DNA of 20,613 bases from JBNJEA01 sp051745395 (GTDB lineage Bacteria > Desulfobacterota > Desulfobacteria > Desulfobacterales > Desulfosalsimonadaceae): the NCBI GenBank assembly GCA_051745395.1, contig JBNJEA010000052.1, positions 1 to 20,613 on the forward strand, written 5' to 3'. Under the pieces are notes generated by a model, which worked only from the letters and a program-made list of their open reading frames with translations, searched no databases and had not been told where the DNA came from. Every line of letters begins with the position of its first letter. Within the stretch, counting starts at the first letter, position 1. Positions 14,593-20,613 of the stretch are shown here, one piece after another. Position numbers and translations under genes: made by a program.

Positions 14593-15621
14593 CTATGGCG
14601 TTACCAAGATTTTGACCGCATCCGGCTGGCCGGAAGACAGTTGCGTAAAAGCGGACTGGCATTCGGCAAAGCCGATCGCGCCGGTGACAATGTTGGCCGG
14701 CTGCAGGCGGTGGTTGGCCATGTAATCAAGGGTGCGGTCAAATTCGGCCGGCAGATATCCCATGGCCGCCGATACCGTGAGCTCGTTGAAGACGTGGACG
14801 GCGGTCATGAGTTTCTGGGGGTTTAAGGCAATGCCGGCCATGACCATCCGGCCCTGCCACCGCAGGGCTTTCATGGCGGCATTGATGCCGCCGGATGCCG
14901 CGGAGGTTTCAACGGCCACGTTGAATCCGCCCCCGGTTTGCTGTTTCATCTGGCGCTGGACATTGGATGCGATGGGATCAAATACGGCATCCACATCCCC
15001 GTTTTCTTCGGCATGGGATCGGCGATGGGCATTGGTTTCGGCCAAAGCGATGAATGACGCCCCGGCGATGCGGGCCCATTTGGCCGCCAGTCGGCCGATG
15101 GTGCCGCCCCCGACCACCAGCACCTGGTCGCCGGTTTTCACGCTGCCCTGGTAAATGGCGTGTAAGGCCACGGCGGCCGGCTCGATTACGCAGGCCGACC
15201 GGTCGTCGATGCCATCGGGCAGCTTTCGCACCATGTCCGGCCGCAGCAGCAGGTATTCGGCAAAGCCTCCCTGGCTGTTGTTGCCCGGGATGGACCGTTT
15301 CAGTGCATTGGCGCACAAGTTGGGGTGTCCCGAGCCGCAGGGCCGGCATTCATTGCAGGGATCTATCGGCAATGCCGTCACCCGGTCGGCGGCAGCAAGG
15401 TCCTGACGAGCCCCCGGATCCACTACCGTGCCGCAGAACTCGTGGCCGGGGATCAGGCCGCTGATCCCGCCGAGGCCGAAACCGTATTGCCAGTAATGCA
15501 GATCCGAGCCGCAGATGCCGCAGGCGGCAACCTGGATGAGCACATGCTGCCCGTCGGCTTCGGGGGCGGGAACTTCGACGGGCTCAATCTTCTGGATGCC
15601 GGTAATTTGCAGTGCGCGCAT
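14593..15621 (-). CDS. zinc-dependent alcohol dehydrogenase (MDR family)
   Basis: Medium-chain dehydrogenase of the sorbitol/threonine-dehydrogenase type, oxidising a secondary alcohol with NAD(P). Catalytic zinc site: ACGICGSDLHYW near residue 37 and PGHEFCGTVV. Structural zinc lobe: CNECRPCGSGHPNLC with four cysteines. The Rossmann motif is VLVVGGGTIGRLAAKWA. The start is the ATG at 15621 (MRALQITGIQKIEPVEVP), with AAGGA 9 bases upstream; longer upstream frames run into the pseudogene. It is 342 residues, normal for the family. It is the first intact gene of the operon with the hydroxyacyl-CoA dehydrogenase and DUF362 protein, and it begins 20 bases after the stop of a truncated molybdopterin oxidoreductase. 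Confidence 0.9.
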   Translation of the reverse strand: MRALQITGIQKIEPVEVPAPEADGQHVLIQVAACGICGSDLHYWQYGFGLGGISGLIPGHEFCGTVVDPGARQDLAAADRVTALPIDPCNECRPCGSGHPNLCANALKRSIPGNNSQGGFAEYLLLRPDMVRKLPDGIDDRSACVIEPAAVALHAIYQGSVKTGDQVLVVGGGTIGRLAAKWARIAGASFIALAETNAHRRSHAEENGDVDAVFDPIASNVQRQMKQQTGGGFNVAVETSAASGGINAAMKALRWQGRMVMAGIALNPQKLMTAVHVFNELTVSAAMGYLPAEFDRTLDYMANHRLQPANIVTGAIGFAECQSAFTQLSSGQPDAVKILVTP

Positions 15622-15641
15622 GGTCCGTTTTCCTTTCCAAT

Positions 15642-15943
15642 TCATTTGGCCCGCTTGGGGGCCATTTTTTCCACCCGGCACAACAGGGCCTTGATGGGCA
15701 CCGAACCGGTAACCGGGCACAGGGGCTGGTCATCGGTGATCATGTTGATGTTGAGCCGCTGCCAGCCGTCTTTGACACCATACCAGAAGCCGTGGGGGGA
15801 ATGCACCACTTTTGGCGCAATGTCTTCGAAGTGGCGGGCGTGGATTTCCACCCGGCCCCGCGGGGAGACCAGATAGACCCACTCGCCGTCGGCGATGCCC
15901 ATGGATTTTGCCGTTTCCGGATGGATCTGCAGCTCCGGAAAAA
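15642..15943 (-). pseudogene. C-terminal remnant of a molybdopterin oxidoreductase
   Basis: The remaining ~100 residues are the C-terminal dinucleotide-binding domain of a DMSO-reductase-type molybdopterin enzyme. They open with FPELQIHPETAKSMGIADGEWV, then VYLVSPRGRVEIHARHFEDI, and near the end NINMITDDQPLCPVTGSVP. Upstream of FPEL the sequence turns abruptly into a CTTTGCGCCTTTGCG-type intergenic repeat at about 15943, and the missing 500 or more residues are nowhere in the window. No start codon or ribosome binding site serves the fragment, so it is most likely a relic of a once complete first gene of this operon, cut by repeat-associated rearrangement. A short independent MopB-domain protein starting at ATG 15902 is a less likely alternative. 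Confidence 0.75.
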
Positions 15944-16045
15944 CTTTGCGCCTTTGCGTCTTGGCGCGAGAATTGGCTGTTACTGGAGCAAATCGGATAA
16001 CCGGAAAATTTTTTTTTATGAATCCGAAACGCTCAATTCAGGTTT
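15943..16045. repeat. dispersed repeat with CTTTGCG core and shared outer arm
   Basis: ACTTTGCGCCTTTGCGTC (15943-15960), then TTGGCGCGAG, form the core-like part. TACTGGAGCAAATCGGATAACC (15981-16002) is the same outer arm as in the 3501-3710 element, followed by CGAAACGCTCA (16024-16034), which matches TGAGCGTTTC reversed near 3490-3500. Only one half is recognisable here. Confidence 0.6.
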
Positions 16046-16154
16046 CTGTCAGTCTCAGGATGCCGCGCGGGATTTTGTGTTGATCCGTGTGCGAAATGCC
16101 ATACAATCAATGGCTGTCCGGTTTTTTTGAATCAGAATTTTTGCGTGGTTTTCG

Positions 16155-16194
16155 ATGGTTATTGATATTGAAATAACTAGGCTACAATAACCAT
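16155..16194. promoter_or_regulatory. perfect 10-bp inverted repeat (operator-like)
   Basis: ATGGTTATTG (16155-16164) and CAATAACCAT (16185-16194) are perfect inverted copies 20 bases apart. A possible -10 box, TACAAT, overlaps the right arm (16183-16188). They lie about 115 bases upstream of the metallopeptidase start, in the most AT-rich DNA of the window. This could be an operator, a transcript hairpin, or the end of a small mobile element. Confidence 0.45.
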
Positions 16195-16309
16195 ATTAAT
16201 TTTGGCTTGCAAATTTTTTTTAAGATGTTTTATAGTTGGCCGATCAGAAAAACGGGTTGGATGTTTTATTAACGGTTCATCGGATGCAGGCAGTGTTGAT
16301 TTTTTATTG

Positions 16310-16879
16310 ATGAAGTCTAAAAAGTCCAAAACGGTTGAGATCAGGGGCGTCGGCGAAGTCATGCTCGAGCGCAGCAGGCGGGCGAAAAACATCAACCTGA
16401 CCATCCGGCCGTGTAAAAACATTCGGGTGGCCGTTCCGATCGGGGTTTCATTTACCGATGCGGAATTATTTGCCCGGTCCAAAAGCCGCTGGATCAAAAA
16501 ACATCTGGCCAGAATCGAGGTGGTGGCCGAAGAGGTGGACCGGATCAATGCCGAACCCATTGATCGCAAAGCCGCAAGAGAAATCATCGTCAAGCGCCTC
16601 AACGAACTTTCCGGCCGGCACGACCTGCCGTACAACAAAGTCTTTGTCAAAAATCAGAAAACCCGGTGGGGCAGTTGCTCCATGAAAAACAATATCAATT
16701 TAAACATGAACCTCGTGCGCCTGCCCCGGGTATTGATGGATTATGCCATCATGCATGAATTGGTGCACACCTTGATCAAAGACCACAGCACGCATTACTG
16801 GGACACCCTGGAGCAATACCTGCCCGATGCCCGTCAATTGGACCGCAAGTTAAACCGGTACTGGATGATACTGGTGTAG
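16310..16879 (+). CDS. YgjP-like (M48/DUF45) metallopeptidase domain protein
   Basis: Zinc metallopeptidase of the YgjP/DUF45 family, cytoplasmic, substrates unknown. The zinc site is visible as MHELVHTLIKDHSTHYWD (HExxH plus a downstream His), preceded by the family's TRWGSCSMKNNINLN block. The N-terminal half has the usual RSRRAKNINLTIRPCKNIRVAVP strand region. The start chosen is the ATG at 16310 (MKSKKSKTVEI), giving 189 residues and the normal distance to the first conserved block. The frame is open to a TTG at 16202, but the added residues look unrelated. No clear ribosome binding site precedes either. It is a single gene in an AT-rich surround; related genes often accompany restriction or DNA-repair loci, but none is seen here. 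Confidence 0.85.
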   Translation: MKSKKSKTVEIRGVGEVMLERSRRAKNINLTIRPCKNIRVAVPIGVSFTDAELFARSKSRWIKKHLARIEVVAEEVDRINAEPIDRKAAREIIVKRLNELSGRHDLPYNKVFVKNQKTRWGSCSMKNNINLNMNLVRLPRVLMDYAIMHELVHTLIKDHSTHYWDTLEQYLPDARQLDRKLNRYWMILV

Positions 16880-17014
16880 TCTCCGTTTTTCTGCCGCAAT
16901 CTTTTTCCCTGTCCTGTTTTTTATTTACAAACGGCGTTGCAATTCAGCTGCGGGATGTTACATTACGGATTGTTTTACCGATCTGGAATCGTTTAAAGGT
17001 TTCAAGGAAGACCC

Positions 17015-18013
17015 ATGCATCCGCGCGTATCGTTGGCCTATTTTATCACCCCCCATGGTTTCGGACATGCGGCCCGTGCATCGGCCGTAATGGAGGCCGT
17101 TTATGAGCGCTGGCCGTTTGTCCGTTTCGAAATATTCGGCAACACGCCCGAGTGGTTTTTTGCCGATGGGCTGACCGTACCCCATGGCTGTCATGCGGCA
17201 GAAACCGATATCGGCATGGTCCAGCAATCTTCGCTTGAAGTGGATCAGAAAAAAACCATTGAAGCGCTCGACGCGTTTTTGCCTTTTGATGACGGCCAAA
17301 TCGAGGCGTTTGCCGGGCGTCTCCGTGCTCTGGACTGCCGGGCGGTCATCTGCGATATCGCCCCGCTGGGCATCGCCGCTGGCAAGCGGGCGGGCCTGCC
17401 CACGGTGCTGGTGGAAAATTTTACCTGGGACTGGATATACCGGGGAGACCCGGCTGCGGCCAACGGGGCCGACGAACTCGCCGACTATATCTGCGCGCGC
17501 GTGGCCCGGGCCGACGAGCTGCTCGAAGTAGTCAGCGAAGAAGGCGAAACCGTGGGCGCTGCCCCCCGGTGCCGGATCCACGGCAACAATGATTGGCTGC
17601 ACTGCGTGGTGCATGTCCTGATCTGCGATGCCCAAAATCGCCTCCTGCTGCAGAAAAGGTCCATGAACAAAAGCGTGGCAGCCGGCAAATGGGACACCTC
17701 TGTGGGCGGGCACGTCGATTGCGGCGAATCCGTGGAGGCGGCGCTGTATCGGGAGACGGCCGAAGAACTCGGCATCCGGCCCGAATCGGTGCAGCTCGCC
17801 TATCAATATATCCATACCAACGCCCACGAATCCGAACTCGTCTACACCTATGTCTGTCAGTATGACGGTGAATTTTGCTACAACCCGGAGGAAATCGATG
17901 CGGTTCGGTTCTGGACAACCGGTGAAATCGAGGCGCAAATGGGCCGGCAGGTGTTGAGTGACAATTTCGAAGACGAGTTTCAGCGGTACCGGCGCTGGTG
18001 CGGCAGGATTTGA
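17015..18013 (+). CDS. fusion: glycosyltransferase-like N-terminal segment + NUDIX hydrolase
   Basis: The two halves belong to different families. Residues 1 to about 166 resemble the N-terminal domain of GT-B glycosyltransferase-like proteins (YFITPHGFGHAARASAVMEA, then AVICDIAPLGIAAGKRAGLPTVLVENFTWDWIY). Residues about 167-332 form a complete NUDIX protein that begins in the way free-standing ones do (DELLEVVSEEGETVGAAPRC), with the NUDIX box GHVDCGESVEAALYRETAEELG near 232-253, whose spacing matches GX5EX7REUXEEXGU. The glycosyltransferase half lacks its second Rossmann domain, so it is probably inactive as a transferase, while the NUDIX half, which would hydrolyse a nucleoside-diphosphate-linked or isopentenyl-type substrate, looks intact. 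The frame is continuous across the junction. The gene stands alone between the metallopeptidase and the tandem repeat. Confidence 0.8.
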   Translation: MHPRVSLAYFITPHGFGHAARASAVMEAVYERWPFVRFEIFGNTPEWFFADGLTVPHGCHAAETDIGMVQQSSLEVDQKKTIEALDAFLPFDDGQIEAFAGRLRALDCRAVICDIAPLGIAAGKRAGLPTVLVENFTWDWIYRGDPAAANGADELADYICARVARADELLEVVSEEGETVGAAPRCRIHGNNDWLHCVVHVLICDAQNRLLLQKRSMNKSVAAGKWDTSVGGHVDCGESVEAALYRETAEELGIRPESVQLAYQYIHTNAHESELVYTYVCQYDGEFCYNPEEIDAVRFWTTGEIEAQMGRQVLSDNFEDEFQRYRRWCGRI

Positions 18014-18035
18014 AATCACATTAGGGGAAGGTTAC

Positions 18036-18112
18036 GGTATGAGGTATGAGGGGTAAGGTGTGAGGTGTGAGGTATAAGGTGTAAGGTGTAAGGTGTGAGG
18101 GGTAAGGTGTAG
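18036..18112. repeat. 7-bp tandem repeat, 11 units
   Basis: Eleven consecutive 7-base units, mostly GGTGTAA, GGTGTGA, GGTATGA or GGGGTAA, without any length change. They fill the gap between the NUDIX fusion gene and the flavoprotein gene and end 31 bases before the latter's start. Such G-rich heptamer arrays expand and contract by slippage. Confidence 0.9.
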
Positions 18113-18143
18113 CGGTTAATGTGGTTTTGAAGGATTGAAGCCG

Positions 18144-18572
18144 ATGCGCAACCGAATGGAAAGTCTTGTCCGGCAACAGCGATTCGGGGTGTTGGCCACC
18201 ACGGCCGGAGACCGGCCGCATTGTTCCCTGATGGCGTATGTCCCGGATGCGGCCTGCAGCCAAATTTACATGGTCACCCGTGCCAAAAGCAAAAAATTCC
18301 GGAACCTGACGCAAAATCCGAATGTCAGTCTGCTGGTCGATACCCGCGGTGACAATTCCGGAGAAAATGTACAGGCCCTGACCATCGAAGGGGTCTGCGC
18401 CGCTATCGGGGATGAAAGCAAAGCCCGGGCGGCGGCGGAAAAGCTTCTGGCCACCCATCCGCAGATCGGAGAATTTCTGGCGGATGCGGATTCCCAATTG
18501 TTGTGCATGCGGATTGACTCCTTCCTGCTGCTCGACGGTTTAAGCGATGCCTATTTTGAACGCGTTTCATAG
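18144..18572 (+). CDS. pyridoxamine 5'-phosphate oxidase-family FMN-binding protein
   Basis: Small split-barrel flavoprotein of the PPOX family, of unknown substrate. The opening RNRMESLVRQQRFGVLATTAGDRPHCSLMAYVPD and the later TRAKSKKFRNLTQNPNVSLLVDTR match the FMN-binding strands common to this group (a strand of A-T followed by K-x-x-N-L-x-x-N-P-x-V). The start is the ATG at 18144, since AAGGA (18130-18134) lies 9 bases upstream; a TTG at 18135 would overlap it. The 142-residue length is normal. It lies directly behind the 7-bp tandem repeat, so repeat-number changes could affect its promoter spacing. Confidence 0.87.
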   Translation: MRNRMESLVRQQRFGVLATTAGDRPHCSLMAYVPDAACSQIYMVTRAKSKKFRNLTQNPNVSLLVDTRGDNSGENVQALTIEGVCAAIGDESKARAAAEKLLATHPQIGEFLADADSQLLCMRIDSFLLLDGLSDAYFERVS

Positions 18573-18653
18573 ATTCAAATGCAGAAACTTTTACAGCGTC
18601 TGCGGGGAGTTATTTTTTTGTTTTAATCGCCAGAAACAAAGCGGGAGGCGGAA

Positions 18654-19628
18654 ATGACGGAAACCGGCACCTGGAACAAGCGCAAAGTGGTTATTGTCGG
18701 CGCCGGCGCGGTGGGCTCCACTTTTGCGTATTCCCTGGCCCAGAGCGGATTGGCGGATGAAATCGCGCTGATAGACAAAGATCCGGATTTTGCGGAAGGC
18801 CAGGTGCTTGACCTGGCCCATGGCCGGCCGTATTTTCCAACCGTTGAGATCTACACGGGCAGCTCGGCCGATTATGCGGATGCCGGCGTCATTGTCATGA
18901 CCGCCGGCGCCAAGCAGCGTTCCGGCGAATCAAGGCTGGATCTGCTGGAACGCAACGTGGCCATCGTCGAAAGCCTCGTGGACGATATCGTGGCCCAATC
19001 CTCCCCGGCCGTGCTGGTGATGGTGAGCAATCCGGTGGATGTCTTGACCCGGGTGGCGTGGCTGCGCTCGGGATGGCGCCGCGGCCGGGTCATCGGCTCC
19101 GGCACCGTCCTTGACAGTTCCCGCCTGCGCTACGGGCTCGGCCGGAATTGCGGGGTTGATGTCCACAATGTTCATGCCTATGTGCTCGGCGAACACGGGG
19201 ATAGCGAATTTGCCGCCTGGTCCATGACCCATATCGGCGGCGTGCCCATAGAAGATTACTGCCGGGTTTGCCGCAAGTGTGTGGACTGGCTGCAGCAGCG
19301 GACCATGATTGAAGAGACGGTCCGGAATTCGGCCTATCACATTATCGATTACAAGGGCGCCACCTGGTTTGCCGTGGGGCTGGCCCTGGTCCGGATTGTG
19401 GATGCGATTCTGCGCAACCGGCGCAGTGTCCTGACGGTTTCGGTCTGCCTCGACGGAGAGTACGGCTTGCACGATATCGCCCTGAGCCTGCCGAGCGTGG
19501 TGGCCCACGGCGGCATCGAACGGATCGTGGAAGGTCAGTTAAACGCCGAGGAAAAAAAGCGCCTGTCGCATTCGGCATCGGTCGTCCGGGCGGCAGTGGA
19601 TGAAGTCAAATCCGGCGCCCGCCGGTAG
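18654..19628 (+). CDS. ldh: L-lactate dehydrogenase
   Basis: NAD-dependent L-lactate dehydrogenase interconverting pyruvate and lactate in the cytoplasm. The Rossmann motif is VVIVGAGAVGSTFA at residues 12-25. The substrate loop reads AGAKQRSGESRLDLLERN, with Gln at the specificity position (malate dehydrogenases have Arg), which argues for lactate over malate. Further blocks are VSNPVDVLT, GSGTVLDSSRLRYGL and GEHGDSEFAAWS with the catalytic His. At 324 residues it is of usual size. GGGAGG (18642-18647) precedes the ATG. It is followed by an intrinsic terminator and converges on the acyl-ACP-reductase-like gene. Whether it works toward lactate oxidation or pyruvate reduction cannot be told. 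Confidence 0.92.
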   Translation: MTETGTWNKRKVVIVGAGAVGSTFAYSLAQSGLADEIALIDKDPDFAEGQVLDLAHGRPYFPTVEIYTGSSADYADAGVIVMTAGAKQRSGESRLDLLERNVAIVESLVDDIVAQSSPAVLVMVSNPVDVLTRVAWLRSGWRRGRVIGSGTVLDSSRLRYGLGRNCGVDVHNVHAYVLGEHGDSEFAAWSMTHIGGVPIEDYCRVCRKCVDWLQQRTMIEETVRNSAYHIIDYKGATWFAVGLALVRIVDAILRNRRSVLTVSVCLDGEYGLHDIALSLPSVVAHGGIERIVEGQLNAEEKKRLSHSASVVRAAVDEVKSGARR

Positions 19629-19651
19629 CCGGATCCCGGCCCTGTTTTTTT
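19628..19651 (+). terminator. intrinsic terminator of ldh
   Basis: GCCGG-ATC-CCGGC (19628-19640) followed within four bases by a seven-T run (19645-19651). It begins at the last base of the ldh stop codon and overlaps the convergent gene's stop region. Confidence 0.6.
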
Positions 19652-20613
19652 AAGAGGACTCCGGCTTGGCCCCGGTCGTTTTTTTTTTCGCATCCGCGGG
19701 TTTGTCGGCGATTTTTTCTTTTTTCGTTTTCGTCGCCGCGGCAGAAGGGACGCGCTCTTTTTTTGCGGCCAACGCCAGGTCGCGGACCCGCTGGAAGTCC
19801 TCGTCCGTTAGAGCCCCGCGCAGCCCGGAAATGCCGGCGAGTTCCATGCCGTGTTTCAACGCGAGTTTGTAAATTTCACTGACGTTTTCCCACTTGATGT
19901 CCCGGCCCACGCTGAAATTTTCAAACCGGCCTTCTAAGGCCAGGACAATGGTTTCGGCCAGGCTGGCATAGGCTACGCCCTGCGGCAGGCCGATGTCGCC
20001 CATTTCGGGCTCACCGGGCAAAGTGATTTCGCCGGATGCAATGATTAACACATCCGGGCGTTTATCGGCTTCCTTGAAGGTGAAGTTAAGCGGCCGGTTG
20101 ACATCGGTGATCACACAGCCCGGCTTGACCTTCATGATATCTAAGACCGCCTTTCCGTCTGTGCCGGCAGTGGCGGTCACAATCACGTCCATGTCTTCGA
20201 TGTATTTGTCCTGCCGGGTGGTGACGTGGAGCTTAACCCCGGGCAGCTCCTTTTCAATGGACTCTTTCAAAGCCAGCAGCTTGGCATGATGGACATCGAC
20301 CATCCAGACTTCTTCAAAGGCAGTGGCCAGCAATTTGGCGCAAACCGTGCCCACTGCTCCGGTGGCGCCGATGACCATGGTTTTGCCCTTGAGTTTTTTG
20401 TTTTTCGATTTTTTAAGCAACCCCATTCGCCGGACCGCTTCTGCAGCGGCCCACAAAGCGGCCGAGGCACTGAAGCTGTTGCCCGTGGTTACAGGGATTT
20501 CGGAAAACTTGGCCACCGTTACCCCGGCGTCGCCCATGGCCTTGCTCAGGGCGCCGAGTCCCAGGATCTGTGCACCGAGATTCTTGTCCCTTTTTGCGGC
20601 TTTGAGCAGTCTC
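19650..20613 (-). CDS. COG5322-type dehydrogenase related to long-chain acyl-ACP reductase (5' end outside window)
   Basis: NAD(P)-binding protein resembling the cyanobacterial fatty-acyl-ACP reductase in layout. The N-terminal region ends in LGLGALSKA, the middle reads PVTTGNSFSASAALWAA and then the dinucleotide motif VIGATGAVGTVCAKLLA. The C-terminal block is SLAETIVLALEGRFENFSVGRDIKWENVSEIYKLALKHG, which matches the reductase region containing FAEAMLLEFEG and NFSWGR. The frame is open to the window edge (RLLKAAKRDKNLGAQ), so the start is missing. The last ~40 residues form a Lys/Ala/Pro-rich low-complexity tail (KKEKIADKPADAKKKTTGAK) not expected in a simple dehydrogenase. Related enzymes make fatty aldehydes, but activity here is unproven and the substrate could be another acyl thioester. 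Confidence 0.75.
   Translation of the reverse strand, partial: RLLKAAKRDKNLGAQILGLGALSKAMGDAGVTVAKFSEIPVTTGNSFSASAALWAAAEAVRRMGLLKKSKNKKLKGKTMVIGATGAVGTVCAKLLATAFEEVWMVDVHHAKLLALKESIEKELPGVKLHVTTRQDKYIEDMDVIVTATAGTDGKAVLDIMKVKPGCVITDVNRPLNFTFKEADKRPDVLIIASGEITLPGEPEMGDIGLPQGVAYASLAETIVLALEGRFENFSVGRDIKWENVSEIYKLALKHGMELAGISGLRGALTDEDFQRVRDLALAAKKERVPSAAATKTKKEKIADKPADAKKKTTGAKPESS

Noticed and set aside
18036..18112. CRISPR array
   Set aside because: The units are 7 bases with no spacers and no cas genes nearby.

Overview
The window looks like a stretch of chromosome from an anaerobic deltaproteobacterium (Desulfobacterota; a Desulfobacterales-type sulfate reducer or close relative). This is inferred from a mercury-methylation gene pair (hgcAB), abundant radical-SAM and Cys-rich proteins, a DUF362 / acyl-CoA catabolic operon, GC-rich coding DNA, and intergenic repeats with CACAGAG-type and CTTTGCG-type cores. 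No rRNA or tRNA gene was recognised.

Layout: (1) 1-851, the 3' end of an old-yellow-enzyme oxidoreductase, followed by a gene-poor stretch with a strongly structured ~157-bp inverted-repeat element. (2) 1364-1816, two small genes, the second a zinc-ribbon-like protein, converging on (3) hgcB and hgcA on the minus strand (1835-3352). hgcA appears to start at 3352 and to read through an in-frame UGA (3281-3283) directly after a Cys codon, making it a candidate selenoprotein form of HgcA. (4) 3501-3710, a composite inverted repeat. (5) 3709-5789, a serine hydrolase and a DUF374 acyltransferase (minus). (6) 6348-6662, a small helical protein behind a near-consensus promoter. (7) 6763-11541, a probable RiPP (ribosomally made, modified peptide) cassette: a 20-residue peptide ending in CKCKRSC with a very strong ribosome binding site, a 17-bp hairpin, a Cys-rich 120-aa protein, two radical SAM/SPASM enzymes, a cupin, and then an FAD-dependent reductase of the geranylgeranyl-reductase type. 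(8) 11654-12127, a YfcE-type phosphodiesterase. (9) 12297-15621, a minus-strand operon of a zinc alcohol dehydrogenase, a 3-hydroxyacyl-CoA dehydrogenase and a DUF362 protein, preceded by the remnant of a molybdopterin oxidoreductase cut off at a dispersed repeat. (10) 16310-19628, a YgjP-type metallopeptidase, a glycosyltransferase-like/NUDIX fusion, a 7-bp tandem repeat, a PPOX-family flavoprotein and an L-lactate dehydrogenase. (11) 19650-20613, a COG5322-type dehydrogenase related to acyl-ACP reductase, running off the window.

Two systems deserve most attention. One is the hgcAB operon, where a Cys-Sec pair at the N-terminus of a mercury-handling protein would be chemically striking. The other is the short-peptide radical SAM cassette at 6.8-11.5 kb. 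The remaining operons are ordinary metabolic genes, but several repeats and one chimeric gene show local rearrangement.
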